64,000 bases of DNA from Mixta intestinalis (GCF_009914055.1 NZ_CP028272.1:21321-85320), one strand, 5' to 3'. Positions 27,452 through 35,675 are shown, numbered from the stretch's first letter. Numbers and translations: made by a program. The notes: generated by a model not told the origin, from the letters alone.

Positions 27452-28759
27452 ATGACTGGAACAGCCGAGTTGGTTATTTTCGTTACCGATGCAACTGGCT
27501 TTGCAATGCAGGTATATGGGTATAAGCATGAGAAGGTCTTAACCAAGCTACTGAATGAGGCCCTCTTTCACTACATGCGAAACCCGGGCTGGATTAAAGT
27601 CATAGTTAAAAAACACCGCTACTATGCGTGTCAGCTTGTTACTATTCCTTTACTTGCATACATTAAAAAACGGGTGCCGGACAAACGTTTACAGGTCGAA
27701 GCTGAACGTGTAATGGCAAATATTGCTGTTAATTATGAAGAAAAAGTTCCTGAAACCTGGATTATGGTTAACGAGAACTTTTTTACACCAATCCCCTCTC
27801 CTGAAGAAAACAAGTTTCTGTCCCAAAAGCTAAATAACAGCCTCAGCAAGATGGATTTCATCGAACCTGAACAGGAAAAGGAAGCTTTAGGTAAGAAAAA
27901 AAGTGTTAAACCGGTAAAAGTAAAATCTCCCGCGACATCTAAAAGAAAAGGATCACCGGATGCTGATAAAGTGATAGAACGTGTTCAGCTTGGCTGGCGC
28001 GTCAGGGATATTTGTGAAGAGCAAGGGTGCTCTGAGGCATATGTTTATAAGCTTATTAAAAAGCGTAATGGTTGCTCCGCTATGGATTACCGCTGGAAAC
28101 AGTGGGAGCTGATTTCTTTTATGTATCACGCAGAACCAAAGGTAACGCTTGAAGAAATAGAAAAAACATGCGGAGTGACACGTGCAGCGATTTATCACGC
28201 TCTCCGAAAAGTGGCCGAACGTGACGGTAAGAAAAATGAATATCGTGAGAGGCCTAAAAAACTTTCAGCAGAGGATGTGGAAAACATAAAACAGAAACTT
28301 GAAAACGGAGCCTTAAGAAAGGAGATATGTAAAGAATACGGCATTACCAGGGAAACACTAATCAGATATATAGGAAGACGTGAGAACTACAGGGTTATAC
28401 CAGAAGAATTAAAGGAGGCAGCGATTAGGCTTCGCATACAGGGAAAAACGCTGCAACAGACAGCTGATATCCTTAGCGTAAATCTTCATTGGGTGAAAAA
28501 AGTATGGCGGGAAAAGAAACACTCACCGACTGTAATTGAGAAACGGTTGAAATATGACAACAGGAATGCACTAACCAAGCGTGATCGTGAACAGGCTGTA
28601 AATGCTGTCTTGAAGGGTGGCCACACAAGAAATCAGATATATACTCAATATGGTATTAATGCACTTACATTGCGCCGTTATATTCGTGCTGCACAAAAAA
28701 GAGAAGCAGAAGCGTTAAGTAGAAAAGCAGAGGATAGCGATAAAAATGATGATAGCTGA
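27452..28759 (+). CDS. Five-HTH DNA-binding protein, candidate tra regulator
   Basis: 435 residues. The N-terminal ~140 residues (TGTAELVIFVTDATGFAMQV..., HRYYACQLVTIPLLAYI) resemble nothing I recognise; a basic linker follows (KKSVKPVKVKSPATSKRK). From residue ~168 on come five consecutive helix-turn-helix units of ~45-50 residues each: VIERVQLGWRVRDICEEQGC, a second at VTLEEIEKTCGVTRAAIYHA, a third at ALRKEICKEYGITRETLIRY, a fourth at TLQQTADILSVNLHWVKKVW and a fifth at HTRNQIYTQYGINALTLRRY. The units look like transposase/Trp-repressor-class HTHs, but no catalytic domain is present. It occupies the place of traJ/traY yet points the other way, so autoregulation and control of the tra operon are the likely role (inferred). 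Confidence 0.8.
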   Translation: MTGTAELVIFVTDATGFAMQVYGYKHEKVLTKLLNEALFHYMRNPGWIKVIVKKHRYYACQLVTIPLLAYIKKRVPDKRLQVEAERVMANIAVNYEEKVPETWIMVNENFFTPIPSPEENKFLSQKLNNSLSKMDFIEPEQEKEALGKKKSVKPVKVKSPATSKRKGSPDADKVIERVQLGWRVRDICEEQGCSEAYVYKLIKKRNGCSAMDYRWKQWELISFMYHAEPKVTLEEIEKTCGVTRAAIYHALRKVAERDGKKNEYRERPKKLSAEDVENIKQKLENGALRKEICKEYGITRETLIRYIGRRENYRVIPEELKEAAIRLRIQGKTLQQTADILSVNLHWVKKVWREKKHSPTVIEKRLKYDNRNALTKRDREQAVNAVLKGGHTRNQIYTQYGINALTLRRYIRAAQKREAEALSRKAEDSDKNDDS

Positions 28760-28811
28760 ACTGTTGCTACTGCAACTGGCTCTCTTTTGTGCATAAAAAT
28801 TATTCAGAACA

Positions 28812-29213
28812 TCATTTAAAATACTCCAGTAATTTCCCGGCAACCCTTTCCTTCATTTCCTTCGGCCAGTCAGGATCGAGGAATGTTTCATTTTTGATAA
28901 CTTTAGATGAGTCCACAGTTTCTTTGATTATCCCGAAAATCGCATCAATTAGAAAGCCATTCATGAGTGCATTCCTGGCAATTAACTCCAGTTTTTGATC
29001 TAATGTTTTCTCTGAAGCATCCTTTTTCAGTTTATTTTCATGGACTCTTAATCCTAGTTTGTACATGTCCATTACAAAAGCTGACCTGTTAGCAGTATCG
29101 CGAGACTCCCCATCTTCAAGTCTTTTATCAACGTAATAATCAACCTTTTCTAACGCAGAGAACGGGAACGTGAGATAGATACGGTTTCTTTTATTTGCAC
29201 TCTCTTCATTCAT
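28812..29213 (-). CDS. traM: TraM relaxosome accessory protein
   Basis: 133 residues (F 127). N-terminal ribbon-helix-helix DNA-binding part (IYLTFPFSALEKVDYYVDKR), conserved LGLRVHEN at about residues 54-61, then a helical tetramerisation domain ending ERVAGKLLEYF. TraM binds repeats in oriT and the acidic TraD tail, signalling the relaxosome to the pore. The gene lies next to oriT as in F and is followed by the convergent HTH-array gene rather than traJ. Confidence 0.88.
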   Translation of the reverse strand: MNEESANKRNRIYLTFPFSALEKVDYYVDKRLEDGESRDTANRSAFVMDMYKLGLRVHENKLKKDASEKTLDQKLELIARNALMNGFLIDAIFGIIKETVDSSKVIKNETFLDPDWPKEMKERVAGKLLEYFK

Positions 29214-29560
29214 TTAAAATCTCCCTTAACGGCTTATTACCAGCGTGAAATCACTCATCTGATGAGTTACGAGACGAAATGATTTGCTCAAAATAATGGG
29301 CATTATAGGATGCCACGAGGCAACCACATAGCCACCAAAAGGATATTACAAAGCAACCATTTGGCAACTACCAGATAAACGGACTGCTTAACTTGTTGAT
29401 TTAAAATTATTTGCCATAAAGCAACTTTATGGATGCCATTAAGCATTAAACGAGCATCCATCTGGCAACCGGTTAATTATCTAAAAAAACGAAATTTTAT
29501 AGTTAAATGCATGATATCAAAAAGAATAACCTGCAAATTTTAATTTGCGAGTGGTGTGTA
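29214..29560 (+). other. oriT: oriT with TraM-binding region and nic site
   Basis: The nic-proximal inverted repeat GCAAATT/AATTTGC (29533-29548) is followed by GAGTGGTGT|GTAAAG, which aligns base for base in spacing with the F relaxase site (TTTGC, nine bases, cut after GGTGT). Cleavage is thus predicted between 29557 and 29558 on the plus strand, and the plus strand enters the recipient starting with 29558 and the region to the right. Toward traM lie further repeats: palindrome ACTCATC-T-GATGAGT (29253-29267), CCATAAAG-CAA-CTTTATGG (29414-29432), and several GGCAACC/GATGCC direct repeats, likely TraM, IHF or TraY-type sites. Confidence 0.8.
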
Positions 29561-29627
29561 AAGACCCCATTCTTATGGTATTATAGTGGAAAGACGGAAC
29601 TTTGTAATTTTCAAAAAAGGGGCGGCT

Positions 29628-30124
29628 ATGCGTTTATTTACCCGTACAATAGCTCTGCTGGTAACAGTTTTTTTTCAGCATGTGTGGAAGCGGATTGCTT
29701 TACTAAAGCGGGTGAATGGTATTCTATAGATCTAGATTATCTTCGTGCTATCGCCTGGCAGGAGTCCCGTTATAATCCAGTTGCAATAAATAAGAATAAA
29801 TCGAAGGATGGGAAAACCGTTAGCAGTGATTACGGCATCATGCAGATAAATTCAAATACCATGTGGAGATTACAGAAAGAATACCCAGGTTTGAGTAAGG
29901 AAATGCTTCTTGATGATCCATGCCTGAATATTTTCATCGGTGCAATGCTTCTGCGCCGTAACTTCAATCAGTACGGAACGACATGGCTTGCTGTAGGCAT
30001 GTATAATGCCGGAATGAAAAACAGCCCGGTAACGATTCAAAATCGTTATAATTACGCAATGCTTATTGATGGACACTACAAAGATATCAAGAACGGTAAA
30101 GTTCCAAGACCAATAATACAGTAA
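29628..30124 (+). pseudogene. orf169/VirB1-type lytic transglycosylase with a frameshift in its signal peptide
   Basis: The catalytic domain is intact: CFTKAGEWYSIDLDYLRAIA, the catalytic Glu in AWQESRYNPVAIN, then YGIMQINS and WLAVGMYNAGM. In F this periplasmic enzyme helps the transfer machine cross the peptidoglycan and its gene lies on the other side of oriT from traM, as here. The natural start is ATG at 29628 (AAGGGG upstream, signal peptide MRLFTRTIALLVTVFF), but an 8-T run at 29668-29675 throws the frame off by one; nine T would join it to SACVEADCFTKAG. A longer frame from 29507 is open but has no signal peptide and runs through nic. Slippage, error or mutation cannot be told apart. 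Confidence 0.75.
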
Positions 30125-30139
30125 TATAAACGAAATGAT

Positions 30140-30170
30140 AACCCACTCAGCTTTCTATTAAGAGTGGGTT
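30140..30170. terminator. Bidirectional terminator between convergent genes
   Basis: Perfect 9-bp inverted repeat AACCCACTC/GAGTGGGTT with a 13-nt loop between the stops of the transglycosylase gene (plus) and the LPD29-like gene (minus). Typical of a shared terminator, although the T-runs are short. Confidence 0.6.
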
Positions 30171-30198
30171 ATAATGTGAAATAAATTTCAAGCTAATT

Positions 30199-30606
30199 TT
30201 ATTCCTTCATATTTTCCAGAGTTGCCTTTATTTCTCCCTGTACTCCCTGACCATGCCGAAAATAAACCTGGCCTACATGGTACAGTTCACCTTTGTTGAA
30301 ACGTTCTAACGTTATCTCTTCTCCATCAAGATAGCGGCCAAATTTCCGTATGATCATCTCGACAGCTTTTCTCTTCATAACATCTGAATAATGGCGATCT
30401 GTGAAAATATATTTTATTTCCACAAAATCGGAGGAATATTTAACTATAATTCTCCTTACCTCTTTTTCAGTAGGCCCATTAGTCCAGTTAATGCTAATGC
30501 TGTCTATACTTTGCTTTTTAACTGAAAACTTTACGCCTGGAAATTCTATTTTTAAGTCCTTGCGGATATGTGATACAACTTGTCTTCCTTGGCTGCGCTG
30601 AATCAA
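30199..30606 (-). CDS. LPD29-type small protein, first leading-region gene
   Basis: 135 residues. The motif FPGVKFSVKKQSIDSISINW followed by TNGPTEKEVRRII matches the LPD29 domain found in large polyvalent phage and plasmid proteins and as stand-alone plasmid genes. Role unknown. It is the first gene to enter the recipient apart from the transglycosylase, which suggests early function there, possibly against host defence (inferred). AT-rich. Confidence 0.7.
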   Translation of the reverse strand: MIQRSQGRQVVSHIRKDLKIEFPGVKFSVKKQSIDSISINWTNGPTEKEVRRIIVKYSSDFVEIKYIFTDRHYSDVMKRKAVEMIIRKFGRYLDGEEITLERFNKGELYHVGQVYFRHGQGVQGEIKATLENMKE

Positions 30607-30706
30607 AATAAATCTCCACCGTGTAAGTTAAACAGCTGATCCAAAAATCCAAGACAGAAAATCTGGCTAAGTTTTTTGAGTGTGTTCTTAACCAGTTATC
30701 GAAATA

Positions 30707-30922
30707 TTAGCCCCAGCTTTCAGGCTGATCGGTTTCAAAAAAAGTTTCTGATGCTATCGCGTCGAATGGATGGATAAAATTTTTGATGGCAGCTAATACA
30801 TCCGGATGTTTAAACTATTGGTCATCTACTAACGTTGAATCTACTTCTTCCGCTCTGCGTCGTAGATCCTTAGCGGTTGTATAAAAATCCTCTCTGCTTG
30901 CTTTTTCAGCAGCTTCAGTCAA
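30707..30922 (-). pseudogene. Short coding frame interrupted by an in-frame TAG
   Basis: Directly after the 125-residue gene (TTG at 30922 overlaps its TGA) a coding-like frame reads LTEAAEKASREDFYTTAKDL and on to STLVDDQ, then TAG at 30815-30817, and continues in the same frame FKHPDVLAAIKNFIHPFDAI to QPESWG and TAA. Both halves have ordinary protein composition, so this looks like one ~71-residue protein with an amber codon. No homologue recognised. Confidence 0.4.
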
Positions 30923-31296
30923 TGATTTTTTTCAAAAATTGCACGCTGACGTTCTTCCGGAGTACCTTTCTGAAACCATTTTAAATCCGCTGCGTGTCCT
31001 GTTAAAACGAGTTTTTCATTTTTATCTTTGATTAAAATGATTTCAGGCAAAAAATTTATTGGCCCACAATCTTTACCTAAATCGGGATCAAAATAATCTT
31101 TATCCTCCCTGAATTTCCACTGATTTTTTGACCAGGCTTCAGCAACACATTCCATCGCTTTAGCTAACGAGTCTGCGCAACACAGCAATATTTCAGAACG
31201 TTTAAAATATGTTCCGTAATCATTATGGTCTTCCGGATATTCCATATTTCCTGTTACCACTACGCGGAATTGATTAGAGCTGTTTGCTGTTTTCAT
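30919..31296 (-). CDS. Unknown 125-residue leading-region protein
   Basis: Start taken at 31296 (MKTANSSNQFRVVVTGNMEY) because AGGAAGGGG precedes it; an upstream Met at 31320 has no such site. No membrane segment. Motifs include ILLCCADSLAKAMECVAEAW and EIILIKDKNEKLVLTG. Function not recognised. It is the first gene downstream of the left copy of the 392-bp module, as ssb is downstream of the right copy, so both probably share regulation. Confidence 0.65.
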   Translation of the reverse strand: MKTANSSNQFRVVVTGNMEYPEDHNDYGTYFKRSEILLCCADSLAKAMECVAEAWSKNQWKFREDKDYFDPDLGKDCGPINFLPEIILIKDKNEKLVLTGHAADLKWFQKGTPEERQRAIFEKNH

Positions 31297-31345
31297 TGCG
31301 ATCCCCTTCCTGGTAAGCATCTTTCTTTTGATGTGATCATTATAC

Positions 31346-31737
31346 GTGATGCATCACCTTTAAACTTTTCGTTACTTATCAATTAGTAATTAACGTCACG
31401 ATAATTAAAGTACTTCCCCAACAGACCTGTAACGCGAGCAGTGCGCAGCGTTACCCCCCATGCCGCCTGCGGCATATAAGGTGCCTGGTGATGCTGAAAA
31501 GGGCTTATTTTCGTGACGGCACCGGGGCCCGGCGAAGCCGGTTACGGGCTGTCAGGTTTTGCCGCACCCGCCCCTCACCCTGCCAGGCCAGACCCGCTGT
31601 CAGCCTCACAGATGCGTCTGTGCGCCGTCGGAGTGGTCACGGACCGGCGAAGACGGGCCGGGGCGTATCTCCGCGTTAGTGGGCCTTTCGGGCCACTTAC
31701 GGGCGTGTTCGTCAGGATTTCAGCGACCGCTTCCTTA
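31346..31737 (-). repeat. 392-bp leading-region module, copy A1
   Basis: Nearly identical to 35676-36068. Both start with a GTGAT...ATCAC/GTCAC motif and an AT-rich stretch (CAATTAGTAATTAACGTCACG) and continue GC-rich with many hairpins. Each ends 50-70 bp before the ATG of a minus-strand gene, so it acts as a leader or promoter. Position in the leading region and hairpin richness suggest a single-strand promoter or primase site of the Frpo/ssi kind (inferred). ORFs inside it are not coding. Confidence 0.75.
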
Positions 31738-31789
31738 CGCACGGCGACAGCCGTGGGCAGGGAGCGCAGGTAACGGCGCGACAGGGCGG

Positions 31790-31943
31790 CGCGTCCGGTT
31801 ACGGACGCTGCGAGCCGGTGTTGACGTTGCGACAGGGGATGGAAACCCGCTGCCTCGCAGGGGCCGGGCGGAGACAGCGCAGCTGGCTCAGTGCGCAGCA
31901 TGACAGCCCCGGTTCCCGCAGGGAAGTCGCCCGGGGTGGCAAA
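31790..31943 (-). repeat. 154-bp leading-region module, copy B1
   Basis: One of three copies (also 33480-33633 and 39550-39703) that share GGACGCTG, GACAGGGGATGGAAACCCGC, the block GGGGCCGGGCGGAGACAGCG and end CCCGGGGTGGCAAA. Here it lies 52 bp upstream (on the minus strand) of module A1. Exactly equal length in all copies argues for conserved structure rather than random duplication. Confidence 0.75.
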
Positions 31944-32369
31944 AGGAATAAGGGCAAGCGTCCGGAAGGCGGGAACAGCAGGAACAGCAGGAAACAGACT
32001 GAACGCCAGCATTAACTGACGACAAAGCGGAAAAAGCGCAGGCGGAGGGGGAAAACCGGCGCGTCAGCGCAGGTTTCTTTCCGGCCCGGAGGGCCGCTTG
32101 CTTTTGGACGGGGCCAGACCGTACCCCCTGAGCCTGCCCGGCCTGGCGCTTTACTGTTGCAATCAGTCCGGATCATCAGCCCGCTTTCACGTTCCTGCCA
32201 TTCCAGTGACGGATACGGCTGCTACCCGGATATTTACAAACGGCTTCGCCTGTGAGACGATTTACGAATCAAACTTCGTGTTGTTATCTCCATTATGTGT
32301 ATATGCCGGATACAGCTTTTGCGGGCGCGTAATATCCGGCGTGGAATTAGCAGGCGTAAGCCTGCTTTT
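31944..32369. other. Intergenic region, GC-rich part of leading region
   Basis: No convincing gene. Contains a short hairpin AGCAGGC/GCCTGCT with six T following on the plus strand (32349-32371), located at the end of the next minus-strand gene, probably serving as its terminator or as a structural element. Open frames here are shadows of GC-rich DNA. Confidence 0.4.
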
Positions 32370-32714
32370 TTATTTAACGTTTCGCCATTCTTCCCTGACG
32401 CGTGCCAGAATGTCAGCGTGCCGGAGAGTGTTTTTGTCGCACATCCGGTAATAACGGTTACCAAGTCGGGCATAAATCTGCGTAACATCGCCACAAACCA
32501 TTTCGGCCAACATGAATGTTTCATACTCGCCTTCCCCGCTGCCTTGCCAGTTCATTGGGTACATTACTCCCAGCGCGTCATGGAACGCATGAACATCAAT
32601 TTCTTCCGGTGATTTAACCGCAGCTTTCTCACGGCTCTGCCAGTACGCTCTTTCCGCTTCGGCGGTGTCGGACATTCCATGCTCTGTAACCGAATGATCA
32701 AACATCTGGTGCAT
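32370..32714 (-). CDS. Unknown 114-residue leading-region protein
   Basis: Start at 32714 (MHQMFDHSVTEHGMSDTAEA) with AAAGGAG upstream. Acidic N-terminus, then SPEEIDVHAFHDALGVMYPM and AEMVCGDVTQIYARLGNRYY. Resembles the small conserved genes found between oriT and ssb in IncF plasmids, whose role is unknown. Follows the 131-residue gene by 54 bp; likely the same transcript. Confidence 0.65.
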   Translation of the reverse strand: MHQMFDHSVTEHGMSDTAEAERAYWQSREKAAVKSPEEIDVHAFHDALGVMYPMNWQGSGEGEYETFMLAEMVCGDVTQIYARLGNRYYRMCDKNTLRHADILARVREEWRNVK

Positions 32715-32767
32715 ATTTTCTCCTTTACATTTAATGGCGACATTCCCTGCCGCCACGGGTTACTGTT

Positions 32768-33163
32768 TTAACGCGCTTCCAGTGTTAACAAACTCCTGGC
32801 GAGATCCATTTCCTCGATCAGACGCTTGCGTGATAACTCCCACGCCTCCCGTCCGCATACCCCATACAGTCGGATAACCTGACTTTTTGCCTGAAGCCAC
32901 GGCTGAACAACCGGCAGTGAAATCAGCGGAGCCGGACGAAACCAGCACAGCACCCCGTATTTCAGTATATTCACGCTCATGGCAACGAGAATGCGTGAGA
33001 GTTCCTTCTCCAGGGCCGCTCCTTCTAACTGAAGATTCCACAGGCCGCAGACTTCAGTCAGAAATAATTTCTGTTCTGCAATCACGCCGGACAACGGGTT
33101 TTCATCCCATCTTTCGGTAGATTCTTTGGTGGCGGTTTTGACCTTGACGTTCTGTGTGTTCAT
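32768..33163 (-). CDS. Unknown 131-residue leading-region protein
   Basis: Starts MNTQNVKVKTATKESTERWD. Largely helical, with conserved-looking LTEVCGLWNLQLEGAALEKE and PWLQAKSQVIRLYGVCGREA. No signal peptide. The start of its reading frame shares the Lys/Thr/Ser-rich style of the neighbouring psiB and ParB N-termini. First gene of the transcript headed by module B2. Function not recognised. Confidence 0.6.
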   Translation of the reverse strand: MNTQNVKVKTATKESTERWDENPLSGVIAEQKLFLTEVCGLWNLQLEGAALEKELSRILVAMSVNILKYGVLCWFRPAPLISLPVVQPWLQAKSQVIRLYGVCGREAWELSRKRLIEEMDLARSLLTLEAR

Positions 33164-33479
33164 CCTTCTTTTCCTCTCGTCTGGTTGTTAATCCATCTCT
33201 CGGTGAGTTCCCTGGCGGCAAAGGGCAAGGAGCAACGACGTAAGGAGGAGTGCAGGGGGCGGAGACAAAAGTTTTTGCAGCCTCGCGCAAAAAGTTTTGT
33301 CGGAGTTCATTTAACCCCTTGCAGGACGACACGGCGGTGCTACGACCGGCCCCTCGCCCGGGAACCGACCGTGAGATGGCTGTACCAGAGGTGGAAGAGG
33401 ATGAACACACCCGACACGGCGGAACGGCGTGGCGTCATCAGAGTGCCGACAGATTTACCGTTGGCACGGTGAAAGCGGC
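33164..33479 (-). promoter_or_regulatory. Leader with a strong hairpin upstream of the 131-residue gene
   Basis: No gene seen. Contains an inverted repeat GACAAAAGTTTTTGC/GCAAAAAGTTTTGTC (33264-33301, 14 of 15 pairs, 8-nt loop). Such a structure would fold on the incoming single strand. With module B2 just behind it, the region is the probable promoter/leader for the minus-strand genes. Confidence 0.5.
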
Positions 33480-33633
33480 GCGTCCGTTACCGGACGCTGC
33501 AAGCGTGGTGTTGACCCTGCGACAGGGGATGGAAACCCGCTGCCCCGCAGGGGCCGGGCGGAGACAGCGCAGCTGGCTCAGTGCGCAGCATGACAGCCCC
33601 GGTTCCCGCAGGGAAGTCGCCCGGGGTGGCAAA
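33480..33633 (-). repeat. 154-bp leading-region module, copy B2
   Basis: Same module as 31790-31943, with more changes at its upstream end (CGTCCGTTACCGGACGCTGC). Upstream, in the minus-strand sense, of the 131- and 114-residue genes. Confidence 0.75.
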
Positions 33634-33742
33634 GAGAATGAAGTGGATGGGCAGGAGAATTACGTCGACAGTAATCGTGTACACCGCATACCCTCCTTTC
33701 AAAAAATACAGCGTGGGGGCACCTGAGGTTAACGCTGCAGTT

Positions 33743-34054
33743 TTATTCCAGCATGCATCCGATACCCCAGATAATGATGTCCAGTAATGATCCAATACTC
33801 CATATCAGAAGAAAGAAAACAACGATCCGACCTATCCATTTTAAGAATCTCTTCAGCACGGAATCCGTTTTTTTCGACTTCTCATATCTGTTAGTAATCA
33901 AAATCCACACTGTTCCAACAACCATTCCAGCGTAGTAGGTTGTGCTGTTGTACATTTCTGGTGCAATAAAGTCTATGATTGTTATAAAAAAAATGTTGTA
34001 CAATATAACCTGGAACCAGCACCACATTTTCAAATCTCCTTTTGAACGGTCCAT
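33743..34054 (-). CDS. Unknown 103-residue membrane protein
   Basis: Three hydrophobic segments (about 10-30, 38-55 and 70-98) and a basic loop RYEKSKKTDSVLKRF. Much more AT-rich than its neighbours. Start codon may be at 34054 (MDRSKGDLK) or at the Met ten codons later. Function unknown. Confidence 0.55.
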   Translation of the reverse strand: MDRSKGDLKMWCWFQVILYNIFFITIIDFIAPEMYNSTTYYAGMVVGTVWILITNRYEKSKKTDSVLKRFLKWIGRIVVFFLLIWSIGSLLDIIIWGIGCMLE

Positions 34055-34187
34055 ATTCCCTGCTGACTTTCTGGCAGTCAGTTAAATTATCTGTAACTTA
34101 TGTGCATCTGTTTATTTTTGATTAATCAGCAATCCGGTTTCTTTGCAGCGTTACTGTGTCCTGTACCCTGTTGCTATAAATGCCGTG

Positions 34188-34464
34188 TCACCTCCATTGA
34201 AAGTGCGCCCGGAAACCAATGAAGCAAAGCATGATGGTACCTGACAACACGGCCACGGAACTCATCATGCCGCCAAGACGGAACACGCTTATAAAATCAC
34301 CTTCTGAACTGTGATCTCCCCATATTTTCAGCTTGTATCCAGCTCCCCATACAGCGAAGACCATCACGGCAGCGACTGTCCCGTATTTAATTATATAACC
34401 AGCTCTAGTGGTTAATATAATATCATGTTTATCATTCCAGGTGATTATTAACGAAATCAGCCAT
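34188..34464 (-). pseudogene. Membrane protein gene coupled to psiB, one base out of frame
   Basis: ATG at 34464 overlaps the psiB stop and opens MADFVNNHLE before TGA. In the next frame a coherent sequence continues NDKHDIILTTRAGYIIKYGT, then two hydrophobic stretches (VAAVMVFAVWGAGY; VAVLSGTIMLCFIGF) to TGA at 34188. Removing one G near 34439 joins the parts into a protein of ~91 residues. Either a frameshifted gene or an assembly error. No family recognised. Confidence 0.5.
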
Positions 34465-34963
34465 TTACGCCTCCCTTGCAGGCAAGAAGTGCGTAAATGA
34501 TTTGATCCAGTCCTGCACCATTTCGGACCAGTTTTTCGGCCTCGCTCAGAACCTGGTTTATAAAGCCAGAGTCAAACCTGGCGAAGCTTTTCAGTAAATA
34601 GATCCGGCTCTGTTCATACGGAGCCAGGATCATTAGCCATTTATCTGTAATTTCACCCGGGCTACATAAGGCAATACAAAATTCCTCTCCTGGCGGAGTA
34701 AAGCGACACTGCACAGGATACAGCCCGCCATATTCATTTTTATATTCCGCATTGACACCCCAGCTTTCCGGAATATGCAGGTAACGTAGCACGGCACAGT
34801 TAAGTTTATGACGAAAATCATTGCCACAGTCGCGGAGATCTTCATATTCGTAAGGGGCCATAGATACCAGTTCATCAAGCCCGGGATGAATGGTTTCGGA
34901 AACTGCTTCTGCATTTTTGCTGGTTCTGGCCGGTAATTTTGTTTTAGACTCTGTCACTGACAT
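34457..34963 (-). CDS. psiB: PsiB, inhibitor of the SOS response
   Basis: 168 residues. From residue ~30 onward it follows F PsiB (144 residues): YEDLRDCGNDFRHKLNCAVL, WGVNAEYKNEYGGLYPVQCR and FTPPGEEFCIALCSPGEIT. PsiB binds RecA and prevents SOS induction while single-stranded plasmid enters. The first ~18 residues (MSVTESKTKLPARTSKN) are not PsiB but match the N-terminus of the ParB-like protein at 38.8 kb, including the ribosome-binding region. It lies downstream of ssb, not between parB and psiA as in F. Confidence 0.9.
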   Translation of the reverse strand: MSVTESKTKLPARTSKNAEAVSETIHPGLDELVSMAPYEYEDLRDCGNDFRHKLNCAVLRYLHIPESWGVNAEYKNEYGGLYPVQCRFTPPGEEFCIALCSPGEITDKWLMILAPYEQSRIYLLKSFARFDSGFINQVLSEAEKLVRNGAGLDQIIYALLACKGGVNG

Positions 34964-35058
34964 AATCGATACCTCTCTGAAAATCTGTATTGGTTAATGT
35001 CTGCCGGACAGCCCACCTGTCCGGCACCTCTTTGAACTGGATCTCCTTTTCAGCCCAT

Positions 35059-35607
35059 TCAGAACGGAATATCATCATCAAAATCCACTGGCGGGTATTG
35101 TTCACTCTGAGCGGGGGCTGGATCAGGCGCTGCATCGCTTTTAGCGCTTTTCTTATCTTTTTTGGTGGCCTGAGATTTACTTTCATCCCGGGCAGGTGTC
35201 CCGCTGTACTGAGCCTGTCCCGTGCCACTACTCGCCTGAGTGCCCGCTCCGCCATTTTGGCGATTGCCCAGCATCTGCATGGTGCCACCTACGTTCACCA
35301 CTATTTCCGTGGTATAGCGTTCCTGGCCGTGCTGATCCTGCCATTTACGCGTTTGCAGAGCACCTTCAATGTAAACCTGAGAACCTTTACGCAGGTATTC
35401 GCCTGCCACTTCAGCCAGTTTTCCGAACAGCACAACGCGGTGCCATTCTGTTTTCTCTTTGGTTTCTCCGGTCTGCTTGTCACGCCAGCTTTCAGAGGTG
35501 GCCAGCGTAATGTTCGCAACTGCTCCACCGTTCGGCATATAACGAACTTCCGGGTCCTGTCCCAGATTGCCGATAAGAATCACTTTATTTACGCCCCTGC
35601 TTGCCAT
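35059..35607 (-). CDS. ssb: Plasmid single-stranded DNA-binding protein
   Basis: 182 residues (F SSB 179). OB-fold with VILIGNLGQDPEVRYMPNGG and TEWHRVVLFGKLAEVAGEYL; Gln/Gly/Pro linker; C-terminal tail DFDDDIPF that binds SSB partners. Coats entering DNA in the recipient. Lies 69 bp downstream of module A2, and psiB follows after 95 bp, so early expression of both is likely. Confidence 0.96.
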   Translation of the reverse strand: MASRGVNKVILIGNLGQDPEVRYMPNGGAVANITLATSESWRDKQTGETKEKTEWHRVVLFGKLAEVAGEYLRKGSQVYIEGALQTRKWQDQHGQERYTTEIVVNVGGTMQMLGNRQNGGAGTQASSGTGQAQYSGTPARDESKSQATKKDKKSAKSDAAPDPAPAQSEQYPPVDFDDDIPF

Positions 35608-35675
35608 GTGTAACTCCTGTTTCGGATTGATTTGAAAATATATTTCACTGTGCTTTGCTCACGGATTAATTATAT

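Noticed and set aside
29507..29627. Upstream start of the transglycosylase frame (MHDIKKNN...)
   Set aside because: It spans the nic site, has no signal peptide and no ribosome-binding site; the natural start is ATG 29628 in the neighbouring frame.
31488..32015. Several overlapping open frames on both strands in the GC-rich repeat area
   Set aside because: They lie in modules A1/B1, recur in the other copies with changes that do not respect codons, and are Arg/Ala/Pro-rich shadow translations.
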